From Micromussa lordhowensis (taxonomy: Eukaryota > Cnidaria > Anthozoa > Scleractinia > Lobophylliidae), in NCBI GenBank assembly GCA_964020085.1, contig OZ026604.1:26714697-26778696 (forward strand): DNA of 64,000 bases. The letters are read 5' to 3'. Both the position numbers and the translations under genes were made by a program. The notes under the pieces are model-generated. The model saw only the letters and a list, made by a program, of their open reading frames with translations, had not been told where the DNA came from and ran no database searches. Shown piece after piece: positions 1-15,000 of the stretch; within the stretch, counting starts at the first letter, position 1, and the number at the start of each line of letters is the position of its first letter.

Positions 1-3000
1 AATCTCGCACTATGCTAATCAGCCCGGCAGATCCCCAGGCGTGGCCGGCGGGCTGACTAGTTAGCCGAGCTCGACGCGTGTCGCAACTTGGCAAACTAAT
101 GGCACCAAAGCACTCCTGGGGTCGGTCCGGGTCCACATGCAAAGTTTCGGAGCTGTGCGAAATCTCGCACTATGCTAACCAGCCCGTTTGCTAATTAGCC
201 GAACTTCGCGCGCATCGCAACTTTGCAAACTAATACCACCAAAGCACTCCCGGGGTCGGTCCGGGTCCAAATGCGAAGTATCGGAGCTGCGCAAAATCTC
301 GCACTATGCTAATCAGCCCAGCAGATCCCCAGGCGTGGCCGGCTAACTGACTAGTTAGCCGAGCTTGACGCGTGTCGCAACTTGGCAAACTAATGGCACC
401 AAAGCACTCTTGGGGTCGGTCCGGGTCCAAATGCAAAGTTTCGGAGCTGCGCGAAATCTCGCACTATGCTAACCAGCCCGTTTGCTAATTAGCCCAACTT
501 TGCACGCGTCGCAACTTTGCAAACTAATACCACCAAAGCACTCCCGGGGTTGGTCCGGGTCCAAATGCGAAGTATCGGAGCTGCGCAAAATCTCGCACTA
601 TGCTAATCAGCCCGGCAGATCCCCAGGCGTGGCCGGCTGGCTGACTAGTTAGCCGAGCTTGACGCGTGTCACAACTTGGCAAACTAATGGCACCAAAGCA
701 CTCCTGGGGTGGGTCCGGGTCCACATGCAAAGTTTCGGAGCTGCGCGAAATCTCGCACTATGCTAACCAGCCCGTTTGGTAATTAGCCGAACTTTGCGCG
801 CGTCGCAACTTTGCAAACTAATACCACCAAAGCACTCCCGGGGTCGGTCCAGGTCCAAATGCCAAGTATCGGAGCTGCGCAAAATCTCGCACTATGCTAA
901 TCAGCCCGGCAGATGCCCAGGCGTGGCCGGCTGGCTGACTAGTTAGCCGAGCTTGACGCGTGTCGCAACTTGGCAAACTAATGGCACCAAAGCACTCCTG
1001 GGGTCGGTCCGGGTCCACATGCAAAGTTTCGGAGCTGCGCGAAATCTCGCACTATGCTAACCAGCCCGTTTGCTAATTAGCCGAACTTTGCGCGCGTCGC
1101 AACTTTGCAAAGTAATACCACCAAAGCACTCCCGGGGTCGGTCCGGGTCCAAATGCGAAGTATCGGAGCTGCGCAAAATCTCGCACTATGCTAATCAGCC
1201 CGGCAGATCCCCAGGCGTGGCCGGCTGGCTGACTAGTTAGCCGAGCTTGACGCGTGTCGCAACTTGGAAAACTAATGGCACCAAAGCACTCCTGGGGTCG
1301 GTCCGGGTCCACATGCAAAGTTTCGGAGCTGCGCGAAATCTCGCACTATGCTAACCAGCCCGTTTGCTAATTAGCCCAACTTTGCGCGCGTCGCAACTTT
1401 GCAAACTAATACCACCAAAGCACTCCCGGGGTCGGTCCGGGTCCAAATGCGAAGTATCGGAGCTGCGCAAAATCTCGCACTATGCTAATCAGCCCGGCAG
1501 ATCCCCAGGCGTGGCCGGCTGGCTGACTAGTTAGCCGAGCTTGACGCGTGTCGCAACTTGGCAAACTAATGGCACCAAAGCACTCCTGGGGTCGATCCGG
1601 GTCCACATGCAAAGTTTCGGAGCTGCGCAAAATCTCGCACTATGCTAACCAGCCCGTTTGCTAATTAGCCGAACTTTGCGCGCGTCGCAACTTTGCAAAC
1701 TAATACCACCAAAGCACTCCCGGGGTCGGTCCGGGTCCAAATGCGAAGAATCGAAGCTGCGCAAAATCTCGCACTATGCTAATCAGCCCGGCAGATCCCC
1801 AGGCGTGGCCGGCTGGCTGACTAGTTAGCCGAGCTTGACGCGTGTCGCAACTTGGCAAACTAATGGCACCAAAGCACTCCTGGGGTTGGTCCGGGTCCAC
1901 ATGCAAAGTTTCGGAGCTGTGCAAAATCTCGCACTATGCTAACCAGCCCGTTTGCTAATTAGCCAAACTTTGCGCGCGTCGCAACTTTGCAAACTAATAC
2001 CACCAAAGCACTCCCGGGGTCGGTCCAGGTCCAAATGCGAAGTATCGGAGCTGCGCAAAATCTCGCACTATGCTAATCAGCCCGGCAGATCCCCAGGCGT
2101 GGCCGGCTGGCTGACTAGTTAGCCGAGCTCGACGCGTGTCGCAACTTGGCAAACTAATGGCACCAAAGCACTCCTGGGGTCGGTCCGGGTCCACATGCAA
2201 AGTTTCGGAGCTGTGCGAAATCTCGCACTATGCTAACCAGCCCGTTTGCTAATTAGCCGAACTTCGCGCGCATCGCAACTTTGCAAACTAATACCACCAA
2301 AGCACTCCCGGGGTCGGTCCGGGTCCAAATGCGAAGTATCGGAGCTGCGCAAAATCTCGCACTATGCTAATCAGCCCGGCAGATCCCCAGGCGTGGCCGG
2401 CTAACTGACTAGTTAGCCGAGCTTGACGCGTGTCGCAACTTGGCAAACTAATGGCACCAAAGCACTCTTGGGGTCGGTCCGGGTCCAAATGCAAAGTTTC
2501 GGAGCTGCGCGAAATCTCGCACTATGCTAACCAGCCCGTTTGCTAATTAGCCCAACTTTGCGTGCGTCGCAACTTTGCAAACTAATACCACCAAAGCACT
2601 CCCGGGGTTGGTCCGGGTCCAAATGCGAAGTATCGGAGCTGCGCAAAATCTCGCACTATGCTAATCAGCCCGGCAGATCCCCAGGCGTGGCCGGCTGGCT
2701 GACTAGTTAGCCGAGCTTGACGCGTGTCACAACTTGGCAAACTAATGGCACCAAAGCACTCCTGGGGTGGGTCCGGGTCCACATGCAAAGTTTCGGAGCT
2801 GCGCGAAATCTCGCACTATGCTAACCAGCCCGTTTGGTAATTAGCCGAACTTTGCGCGCGTCGCAACTTTGCAAACTAATACCACCAAAGCACTCCCGGG
2901 GTCGGTCCGGGTCCAAATGCGAAGTATCGGAGCTGCGCAAAATCTCGCACTATGCTAATCAGCCCGGCAGATGCCCAGGCGTGGCCAGCTGGCTGACTAG

Positions 3001-6000
3001 TTAGCCGAGCTTGACGCGTGTCGCAACTTGGCAAACTAATGGCACCAAAGCACTCCTGAGGTAAGTCCGGGTCCACATGCAAAGTTTCGGAGCTGCGCGA
3101 AATCTCACACTATGCTAACCAGCCCGTTTGCTAATTAGCCGAACTTTGCGCGCGTCGCAACTTTGCAAAGTAATACCACCACAGCACTCCCGGGGTCGGT
3201 CCGGGTCCAAATGCGAAGTATCGGAGCTGCGCAAAATCTCGCACTATGCTAATCAGCCCTGCAGATCCCCAGGCGTGGCCGACTGGCTGACTAGTTAGCC
3301 GAGCTTGACGCGTGTCGCAACTTGGCAAACTAATGGAACCAAAGCACTCCTGGGGTCGGTCCGGGTCCACATGCAAAGTTTCGGAGCTGCGCAAAATCTC
3401 GCACTATGCTAACCAGCCCGTTTGCTAATTAGCCGAACTTTGCGCGCGTCGCAACTTTGCAAACTAATACCACCAAAGCACTCCCGGGGTCGGACAGGGT
3501 CCAAATGCGAAGTATCGGAGCTGCGCAAAATCTCGCACTATGCTAATCAGCCCGGCAGATCCCCAGGCGTGGCCGGCTGGCTGACTAGTTAGCCGAGCTC
3601 GACGCGTGTCGCAACTTGGCAAACTAATGGCACCAAAGCACTCCTGGGGTCGGTCCGGGTCCACATGCAAAGTTTCGGAGCTGTGCGAAATCTCGCACTA
3701 TGCTAACCAGCCCGTTTTCTAATTAGCCGAACTTCGCGCGCGTCGCAACTTTGCAAACTAATACCACCAAGGCACTCCCGGGGTCGGTCCGGGTCCAAAT
3801 ACGAAGTATCGGAGCTGCGCAAAATCTCGCACTATGCTAATCAGCCCGGCAGATCCCCAGGCGTGGCCGGCTGGCTGACTAGTTAGCCGAGCTTGACGCG
3901 TGTCGCAACTTGGCAAACTAATGGCACCAAAGCACTCCTGGGGTCAGTCCGGGTCCACATGCAAAGTTTCGGAGCTGCGCAAAATCTCGCACTATGCTAA
4001 CCAGCCCGTTTGCTAATTAGCCGAACTTTGCGCGCGTCGCAACTTTGCAAACTAATACCACCAAAGCACTCCCGGGGTCGGTCCTGGTCCAAATGCGAAG
4101 TATCGGAGCTGCGCAAAATCTCGCACTATGCTAATCAGCCCGGCAGATCCCCAGGCGTGGCCGGCTGGCTGACTAGTTAGCTGAGCTTGACGCGTGTCGC
4201 AACTTGGCAAACTAATGGCACCAAAGCACTCTTGGGGTCGGTCTGGGTCCACATGCAAAGTTTCGGAGCTGCGCGAAATCTCGCACTATGCTAACCAGCC
4301 CGTTTGGTAATTAGCCGAACTTTGCGCGCGTCGCAACTTTGCAAACTAATACCACCAAAGCACTCCCGGGGTCGGTCCGGGTCCAAATGCGAAGTATCGG
4401 AGCTGCGCAAAATCTCGCACTATGCTAATCAGCCCGGGAAATCCCCAGGCGTGGCCGGCTGGCTGACTAGTTAGCCGAGCTTGACGCGTGTCACAACTTG
4501 GCAAACTAATGGCACCAAAGCACTCCTGGGGTCGGTCCGGGTCCACATGCAAAGTTTCGGAGCTGCGCGAAATCTCGCACTATGCGAACCAGCCCGTTTG
4601 CTAATTAGCCGAACTTTGCGCGCGTCGCAACTTTGCAAACTAATACCACCAAAGCACTACCGGGGTCGGTCCGGGTCCAAATGCGAAGTATCGCAGCTGC
4701 GCGAAATCTTGCACTATGCTAATCAGCCCGGCAGATCCCCAGGCGTGGCCGGCTGGCTGACTAGTTAGCCGAGCTTGACGCGTGTTGCAACTTGGCAAAC
4801 TAATGGCACCAAAGCACTCCTGAGGTAAGTCCGGGTCCACATGCAAAGTTTCGGAGCTGCGCGAAATCTCACACTATGCTAACCAGCCCGTTTGCTAATT
4901 AGCCGAACTTTGCGCGCGTCGCAACTTTGCAAAGTAATACCACCACAGCACTCCCGGGGTCGGTCCGGGTCCAAATGCGAAGTATCGGAGCTGCGCAAAA
5001 TCTCGCACTATGCTAATCAGCCCTGCAGATCCCCAGGCGTGGCCGACTGGCTGACTAGTTAGCCGAGCTTGACGCGTGTCGCAACTTGGCAAACTAATGG
5101 CACCAAAGCACTCCTGGGGTCGGTCCGGGTCCACATGCAAAGTTTCGGAGCTGCGCAAAATCTCGCACTATGCTAACCAGCCCGTTTGCTAATTAGCCGA
5201 ACTTTGCGCGCGTCGCAACTTTGCAAACTAATACCACCAAAGCACTCCCGGGGTCGGACAGGGTCCAAATGCGAAGTATCGGAGCTGCGCAAAATCTCGC
5301 ACTATGCTAATCAGCCCGGCAGATCCCCAGGCGTGGCCGGCTGGCTGACTAGTTAGCCGAGCTCGACGCGTGTCGCAACTTGGCAAACTAATGGCACCAA
5401 AGCACTCCTGGGGTCGGTCCGGGTCCACATGCAAAGTTTCGGAGCTGTGCGAAATCTCGCACTATGCTAACCAGCCCGTTTGCTAATTAGCCGAACTTCG
5501 CGCGCGTCGCAACTTTGCAAACTAATACCACCAAGGCACTCCCGGGGTCGGTCCGGGTCCAAATACGAAGTATCGGAGCTGCGCAAAATCTCGCACTATG
5601 CTAATCAGCCCGGCAGATCCCCAGGCGTGGCCGGCTGGCTGACTAGTTAGCCGAGCTTGACGCGTGTCGCAACTTGGCAAACTAATGGCACCAAAGCACT
5701 CCTGGGGTCAGTCCGGGTCCACATGCAAAGTTTCGGAGCTGCGCAAAATCTCGCACTATGCTAACCAGCCCGTTTGCTAATTAGCCGAACTTTGCGCGCG
5801 TCGCAACTTTGCAAACTAATACCACCAAAGCACTCCCGGGGTCGGTCCTGGTCCAAATGCGAAGTATCGGAGCTGCGCAAAATCTCGCACTATGCTAATC
5901 AGCCCGGCAGATCCCCAGGCGTGGCCGGCTGGCTGACTAGTTAGCTGAGCTTGACGCGTGTCGCAACTTGGCAAACTAATGGCACCAAAGCACTCTTGGG

Positions 6001-9000
6001 GTCGGTCTGGGTCCACATGCAAAGTTTCGGAGCTGCGCGAAATCTCGCACTATGCTAACCAGCCCGTTTGGTAATTAGCCGAACTTTGCGCGCGTCGCAA
6101 CTTTGCAAACTAATACCACCAAAGCACTCCCGGGGTCGGTCCGGGTCCAAATGCGAAGTATCGGAGCTGCGCAAAATCTCGCACTATGCTAATCAGCCCG
6201 GGAAATCCCCAGGCGTGGCCGGCTGGCTGACTAGTTAGCCGAGCTTGACGCGTGTCACAACTTGGCAAACTAATGGCACCAAAGCACTCCTGGGGTCGGT
6301 CCGGGTCCACATGCAAAGTTTCGGAGCTGCGCGAAATCTCGCACTATGCGAACCAGCCCGTTTGCTAATTAGCCGAACTTTGCGCGCGTCGCAACTTTGC
6401 AAACTAATACCACCAAAGCACTCCCGGGGTCGGTCCGGGTCCAAATGCGAAGTATCGCAGCTGCGCGAAATCTTGCACTATGCTAATCAGCCCGGCAGAT
6501 CCCCAGGCGTGGCCGGCTGGCTGACTAGTTAGCCGAGCTTGACGCGTGTTGCAACTTGGCAAACTAATGGCACCAAAGCACTCCTGTGGTGGGTCCGGGT
6601 CCACATGCAAAGTTTCGGAGCTGCGCGAAATCTCGCACTATGCTAACCAGCCCGGCAGATGCCCAGGCGTGGCCGGCTGGCTGACTAGTTAGCCGAGCTT
6701 GACGCGTGTCGCAACTTGGCAAACTAATGGCACCAAAGCACTCCTGGGGTGGGTCCGGGTCCACATGCAAAGTTTCGGAGCTGCGCGAAATCTCGCACTA
6801 TGCTGACCAGCCCGTTTGCTAATTAGCCGAACTTTGCGCGCGTGGCAACTTTGCAAAGTAATACCACCAAAGCACTCCTGGGGTCGGTCCGGGTCCAAAT
6901 GCGAAGTATCGGAGCTGCGCAAAATCTCGCACTATGCTAATCAGCCCGGGAGATGCCCAGGCGTGGCCGGCTGGCTGACTAGTTAGCCGAGCTTGACGCG
7001 TGTCGCAACTTGGCAAACTAATGGCACCAAAGCACTCCTGGGGTCGGTCCGGGTCCACATGCAAAGTTTCGGAGCTGCGCGAAATCTCGCACTATGCTAA
7101 CCAGCCTGTTTGCTAATTAGCCGAACTTTGCGCGCGTCGCAACTTTGCAAACTAATACCACCAAAGCACTCCCGGGGTCGGTCGGGGTCCAAATGCGAAG
7201 TATCGGAGCTGCGCAAAATCTCGCACTATGCTAATCAGCCCGGCAGATGCCCAGGCATGGCCGGCTGGCTGACTAGTTAGCCGAGCTTGACGCGTGTCGC
7301 AACTTGGCAAACTAATGGCACCAAAGCACTCCTGGGGTCGGTCCGGGTCCACATGCAAAGTTTCGGAGCTGTGCGAAATCTCGCACTATGCTAACCAGCC
7401 CGTTTGCTAATTAGCCGAACTTTGCGCGCGTCGCAACTTTGCAAAGTAATACCACCAAAGCACTCCCGGGGTCGGTCCGGGTCCAAATGCGAAGTATCGG
7501 AGCTGCGCAAAATCTCGCACTATGCTAATCAGCCCGGCAGATCCCCAGGCGTGGCCGGCTGGCTGACTAGTTAGCCGAGCTTGACGCGTGTCGCAACTTG
7601 GAAAACTAATGGCACCAAAGCACTCCTGGGGTCGGTCCGGGTCCACATGCAAAGTTTCGGAGCTGCGCGAAATCTCGCACTATGCTAACCAGCCCGTTTG
7701 CTAATTAGCCCAACTTTGCGCGCGTCGCAACTTTGCAAACTAATACCACCAAAGCACTCCCGGGGTCGGTCCGGGTCCAAATGCGAAGTATCGGAGCTGC
7801 GCAAAATCTCGCACTATGCTAATCAGCCCGGCAGATCCCCAGGCGTGGCCATCTAACTGACTAGTTAGCCGAGCTTGACGCGTGTCGCAACTTGGCAAAC
7901 TAATGGCACCAAAGCACTCTTGGGGTCGGTCCGGGTCCACATGCAAAGTTTCGGAGCTGCGCAAAATCTCGCACTATGCTAACCAGCCCGTTTGCTAATT
8001 AGCCCAACTTTGCGCGCGTCGCAACTTTGCAAACTAATACCACCAAAGCACTCCCGGGGTCGGTCCGAGTCCAAATGCGAAGTATCGGAGATGCGCAAAA
8101 TCTCGCACTATGCTAATCAGCCCGGCAGATCCCCAGGCGTGGCCGGCTGGCTGACTAGTTAGCCGAGCTTGACGCGTGTCGCAACTTGGCAAACTAATGG
8201 CACCAAAGCACTCCTGGGGTCGGTCCGGGTCCACATGCAAAGTTTTGGAGCTGCGCAAAATCTCGCACTATGCTAACCAGCCCGTTTGCTAATTAGCCGA
8301 ACTTTGCGCGCGTCGCAACTTTGCAAACTAATACCACCAAAGCACTCCCGGGGTCGGTCCGGGTCCAAATGCGAAGTATCGAAGCTGCGCAAAATCTCGC
8401 ACTATGCTAATCAGCCCGGCAGATCCCCAGGCGTGGCCGGCTGGCTGACTAGTTAGCCGAGCTTGACGCGTGTCGCAACTTGGCAAACTAATGGCACCAA
8501 AGCACTCCTGGGGTCGGTCGGGGTCCACATGCAAAGTTTCGGAGCTGCGCAAAATCTCGCACTATGCTTACCAGCCCGTTTGCTAATTAGCCGAACTTTG
8601 CGCGCGTCGCAACTTTGCAAACTAATACCACCAAAGCACTCCCGGGGTCGGTCCAGGTCCAAATGCCAAGTATCGGAGCTGCGCAAAATCTCGCACTATG
8701 CTAATCAGCCCGGCAGATCCCCAGGCGTGGCCGGCTGGCTGAGTAGTTAGCCGAGCTTGACGCGTGTCGCAACTTGGCAAACTAATGGCACCAAAGCACT
8801 CTTAAGGTCGGTCCGGGTCCAAATGCAAAGTTTCGGAGCTGCGCGAAATCTCGCACTATGCTAACCAGCCCGTTTGCTAATTAGCCCAACTTTGCACGCG
8901 TCGCAACTTTGCAAACTAATACCACCAAAGCACTCCCGGGGTTGGTCCGGGTCCAAATGCGAAGTATCGGAGCTGCGCAAAATCTCGCACTATGCTAATC

Positions 9001-12000
9001 AGCCCGGCAGATCCCCAGGCGTGGCCGGCTGGCTGACTAGTTAGCCGAGCTTGACGCGTGTCGCAACTTGGCAAACTAATGGCACCAAAGCACTCCTGGG
9101 GTCGGTCCGGGTCCACATGCAAAGTTTCGGAGCTGCGCAAAATCTCGCACTATGCTAACCAGCCCGTTTGCTAATTAGCCGAACTTTGCGCGCGTTGCAA
9201 CTTTGCAAACTAATACCACCAAAGCACTCCCGGGGTCGGTCCTGGTCCAAATGCGAAGTATCGGAGCTGCGCAAAATCTCGCACTATGCTAATCAGCCCA
9301 GCAGATCCCCAGGCGTGGCCGGCTGGCTGACTAGTTAGCTGAGCTTGACGCGTGTCGCAACTTGGCAAACTAATGGCACCAAAGCACTCCTGGGGTCGGT
9401 CTGGGTCCACATGCAAAGTTTCGGAGCTGCGCGAAATCTCGCACTATGCTAACCAGCCCGTTTGGTAATTAGCCGAACTATGCGCGCGTCACAACTTTGC
9501 AAACTAATACCACCAAAGCACTCCCGGGGTCGGTCCGGGTCCAAATGCGAAGTATCGGAGCTGCGCAAAATCTCGCACTATGCTAATCAGCCCGGCAAAT
9601 CCCCAGGCGTGGCCGGCTGGCTGACTAGTTAGCCGAGCTTGACGCGTGTCACAACTTGGCAAACTAATGGCACCAAAGCACTCCTGGGGTCGGTCCGGGT
9701 CCACATGCAAAGTTTCGGAGCTGCGCGAAATCTCGCACTATGCTAACCAGCCTGTTTGCTAATTAGCCGAACTTTGCGCGCGTCTCAACTTTGCAAACTA
9801 ATACCACCAAAGCACTCCCGGGATCGGTCCGGGTCCAAATGCGAAGTATCGGAGCTGCGCAAAAGCTCGCACTATGCTAATCAGCCCGGCAAATCCCCAG
9901 GCGTGGCCGGCTGGCTGACTAGTTAGCCGAGCTTGACGCGTGTCACAACTTGGCAAACTAATGGCACCAAAGCACTCCTGGGGTCGGTCCGGGTCCACAT
10001 GCAAAGTTTCGGAGCTGCGCGAAATCTCGCACTATGCTAACCAGCCCGTTTGCTAATTAGCCCAACTTTGCGCGCGTCGCAACTTTGCAAACTAATAGCA
10101 CCAAAGCACTTCCGGGGTCGGTCCGGGTCCAAATGCGAAGTATCGGAGCTTCGCAAAATCTCGCACTATGCTAATCAGCCCGGCAGATCCCCAGGCGTGG
10201 CCGGCTGGCTGACTAGTTAGCCGAGCTTGACGCGTGTCGAAACTTGGCAAACTAATGGCACCAAAGCACTCCCGGGGTCGGTCCGGGTCCACATGCAAAG
10301 TTTCGGAGCTGCGCGAAATCTCGCACTATGCTAACCAGCCCGTTTGCTAATTAGCCTAACTTTGCGTGCGTCGCAACTTTGCAAACTAATACCACCAAAG
10401 CACTCCCGGGGTAGGTCCGGGTCCAAATGCGAAGTATCGGAGCTGCGCAAAATCTCGCACTATGCTAATCAGCCTGGCAGATCCCCAGGCGTGCCCGGCT
10501 GGCTGACTAGTTAGCCGAGCTTGACGCGTGTCGCAACTTGGCAAACTAATGGCACCAAAGCACTCTCGGGGTCGGTCCGGGTCCACATGCAAAGTTTCGG
10601 AGCTGCGCGAAATCTCGCACTATGCCAACCAGGCCGTTTGCTAATTAGCCGAACTCTGCGCGCGTCGCAACTTTGCAAACTAATACCACCAAAGCACTCC
10701 CGGGGTTGGTCCGGGTCCAGATGCGAAGTATCGGAGCTGCGCAAAATCTCGCACTATGCTAATCAGCCCGGCAGATCCCCAGGCGTGGCCGGCTGGCTGA
10801 CTAGTTAGCCGAGCTTGACGCGTGTCGCAACTTGGCAAACTAATGGCACCAAAGCACTCCTGGGGTCGGTCCGGGTCCACATGCAAAGTTTTGGAGCTGC
10901 GCAAAATCTCGCACTATGCTAACCAGCGGTTTGCTAATTAGCCGAACTTTGCGCGCGTCGCAACTTTGCAAACTAATACCACCAAAGCACTCCCGGGGTC
11001 GGTCCGGGTCCAAATGCGAAGTATCGAAGCTGCGCAAAATCTCGCACTATGCTAATCAGCCCGGCAGATCCCCAGGCGTGGCCGGCTGGCTGACTAGTTA
11101 GCCGAGCTTGACGCGTGTCGCAACTTGGCAAACTAATGGCACCAAAGCACTCCTGGGGTCGGTCGGGGTCCACATGCAAAGTTTCGGAGCTGCGCAAAAT
11201 CTCGCACTATGCTAACCAGCCCGTTTGCTAATTAGCCGAACTTTGCGCGCGTCGCAACTTTGCAAACTAATACCACCAAAGCACTCCCGGGGTCGGTCCA
11301 GGTCCAAATGCGAAGTATCGGAGCTGCGCAAAATCTCGCACTATGCTAATCAGCCCGGCAGATCCCCAGGCGTGCCCGGCTAACTGACTAGTTAGCCGAG
11401 CTTGACGCGTGTCGCAACTTGGCAAACTAATGGCACCAAAGCACTCTTAAGGTCGGTCCGGGTCCAAATGCAAAGTTTCGGAGCTGCGCGAAATCTCGCA
11501 CTATGCTAACCAGCCCGTTTGCTAATTAGCCCAACTTTGCACGCGTCGCAACTTTGCAAACTAATACCACCAAAGCACTCCCGGGGTTGGTCCGGGTCCA
11601 AATGCGAAGTATCGGAGCTGCGCAAAATCTCGCACTATGCTAATCAGCCCGGCAGATCCCCAGGCGTGGCCGGCTGGCTGACTAGTTAGCCGAGCTTGAC
11701 GCGTGTCGCAACTTGGCAAACTAATGGCACCAAAGCACTCCTGGGGTCGGTCCGGGTCCACATGCAAAGTTTCGGAGCTGCGCAAAATCTCGCACTATGC
11801 TAACCAGCCCGTTTGCTAATTAGCCGAACTTTGCGCGCGTCGCAACTTTGCAAACTAATACCACCAAAGCACTCCCGGGGTCGGTCCTGGTCCAAATGCG
11901 AAGTATCGGAGCTGCGCAAAATCTCGCACTATGCTAATCAGCCCGGCAGATTCCCAGGCGTGGCCGGCTGGCTGACTAGTTAGCTGAGCTTGACGCGTGT

Positions 12001-15000
12001 CGCAACTTGGCAAACTAATGGCACCAAAGCACTCCTGGGGTCGGTCTGGGTCCACATGCAAAGTTTCGGAGCTGCGCGAAATCTCGCACTATGCTAACCA
12101 GCCCGTTTGGTAATTAGCCGAACTATGCGCGCGTCACAACTTTGCAAACTAATACCACCAAAGCACTCCCGGGGTCGGTCCGGGTCCAAATGCGAAGTAT
12201 CGGAGCTGCGCAAAATCTCGCACTATGCTAATCAGCCCGGCAAATCCCCAGGCGTGGCCGGCTGGCTGACTAGTTAGCCGAGCTTGACGCGTGTCACAAC
12301 TTGGCAAACTAATGGCACCAAAGCACTCCTGGGGTCGGTCCGGGTCCACATGCAAAGTTTCGGAGCTGCGCGAAATCTCGCACTATGCTAACCAGCCCGT
12401 TTGCTAATTAGCCCAACTTTGCGCGCGTCGCAACTTTGCAAACTAATAGCACCAAAGCACTCCCGGGGTCGGTCCGGGTCCAAATGCGAAGTATCGGAGC
12501 TGCGCAAAATCTCGCACTATGCTAATCAGCCCGGCAGATCCCCAGGCGTGGCCGGCTGGCTGACTAGTTAGCCGAGCTTGACGCGTGTCGAAACTTGGCA
12601 AACTAATGGCACCAAAGCACTCCCGGGGTCGGTCCGGGTCCACATGCAAAGTTTCGGAGCTGCGCGAAATCTCGCACTATGCTAACCAGCCCGTTTGCTA
12701 ATTAGCCTAACTTTGCGTGCGTCGCAACTTTGCAAACTAATACCACCAAAGCACTCCCGGGGTAGGTCCGGGTCCAAATGCGAAGTATCGGAGCTGCGCA
12801 AAATCTCGCACTATGCTAATCAGCCTGGCAGATCCCCAGGCGTGGCCGGCTGGCTAACTAGTTAGCCGAGCTTGACGCGTGTCGCAACTTGGCAAACTAA
12901 TGGCACCAAAGCACTCTCGGGGTCGGTCCGGGTCCACATGCAAAGTTTCGGAGCTGCGCGAAATCTCGCACTATGCCAACCAGGCCGTTTGCTAATTAGC
13001 CGAACTCTGCTCGCGTCGCAACTTTGCAAACTAATACCACCAAAGCACTCCCGGGGTTGGTCCGGGTCCAGATGCGAAGTATCGGAGCTGCGCAAAATCT
13101 CGCACTATGCTAATCAGCCCGGCAGATCCCCAGGCGTGGCCGGCTGGCTGACTAGTTAGCCGAGCTTGACGCGTGTCGCAACTTGGCAAACTAATGGCAC
13201 CAAAGCACTCCTGGGGTCGGTCCGGGTCCACATGCAAAGTTTTGGAGCTGCGCAAAATCTCGCACTATGCTAACCAGCCGTTTGCTAATTAGCCGAACTT
13301 TGCGCGCGTCGCAACTTTGCAAACTAATACCACCAAAGCACTCCCGGGGTCGGTCCGGGTCCAAATGCGAAGTATCGAAGCTGCGCAAAATCTCGCACTA
13401 TGCTAATCAGCCCGGCAGATCCCCAGGCGTGGCCGGCTGGCTGACTAGTTAGCCGAGCTTGACGCGTGTCGCAACTTGGCAAACTAATGGCACCAAAGCA
13501 CTCCTGGGGTCGGTCGGGGTCCACATGCAAAGTTTCGGAGCTGCGCAAAATCTCGCACTATGCTAACCAGCCCGTTTGCTAATTAGCCGAACTTTGCGCG
13601 CGTCGCAACTTTGCAAACTAATACCACCAAAGCACTCCCGGGGTCGGTCCAGGTCCAAATGCCAAGTATCGGAGCTGCGCAAAATCTCGCACTATGCTAA
13701 TCAGCCCGGCAGATCCCCAGGCGTGGCCGGCTGGCTGAGTAGTTAGCCGAGCTTGACGCGTGTCGCAACTTGGCAAACTAATGGCACCAAAGCACTCCTG
13801 GGGTCGGTCCGGGTCCACATGCAAAGTTTCGGAGCTGTGCGAAATCTCGCACTATGCTAACCAGCCCGTTTGCTAATTAGCCGAACTTTGCGCGCGTCGC
13901 AACTTTGCAAACTAATACCACCAAAGCACTCCCGGGGTCGGTCCAGGTCCAAATGCGAAGTATCGGAGCTGCGCAAAATCTCGCACTATGCTAATCAGCC
14001 CGGCAGATCCCCAGGCGTGGCCGGCTAACTGACTAGTTAGCCGAGCTTGACGCGTGTCGCAACTTGGCAAACTAATGGCACCAAAGCACTCTTAAGGTCG
14101 GTCCGGGTCCAAATGCAAAGTTTCGGAGCTGCGCGAAATCTCGCACTATGCTAACCAGCCCGTTTGCTAATTAGCCCAACTTTGCACGCGTCGCAACTTT
14201 GCAAACTAATACCACCAAAGCACTCCCGGGGTTGGTCCGGGTCCAAATGCCAAGTATCGGAGCTGCGCAAAATCTCGCACTATGCTAATCAGCCCGGCAG
14301 ATCCCCAGGCGTGGCCGGCTGGCTGACTAGTTAGCCGAGCTTGACGCGTGTCGCAACTTGGCAAACTAATGGCACCAAAGCACTCCTGGGGTCGGTCCGG
14401 GTCCACATGCAAAGTTTCGGAGCTGCGCAAAATCTCGCACTATGCTAACCAGCCCGTTTGCTAATTAGCCGAACTTTGCGCGCGTCGCAACTTTGCAAAC
14501 TAATACCACCAAAGCACTCCCGGGGTCGGTCCTGGTCCAAATGCGAAGTATCGGAGCTGCGCAAAATCTCGCACTATGCTAATCAGCCCGGCAGATTCCC
14601 AGGCGTGGCCGGCTGGCTGACTAGTTAGCTGAGCTTGACGCGTGTCGCAACTTGGCAAACTAATGGCACCAAAGCACTCCTGGGGTCGGTCTGGGTCCAC
14701 ATGCAAAGTTTCGGAGCTGCGCGAAATCTCGCACTATGCTAACCAGCCCGTTTGGTAATTAGCCGAACTATGCGCGCGTCACAACTTTGCAAACTAATAC
14801 CACCAAAGCACTCCCGGGGTCGGTCCGGGTCCAAATGCGAAGTATCGGAGCTGCGCAAAATCTCGCACTATGCTAATCAGCCCGGCAAATCCCCAGGCGT
14901 GGCCGGCTGGCTGACTAGTTAGCCGAGCTTGACGCGTGTCACAACTTGGCAAACTAATGGCACCAAAGCACTCCTGGGGTCGGTCCGGGTCCACATGCAA

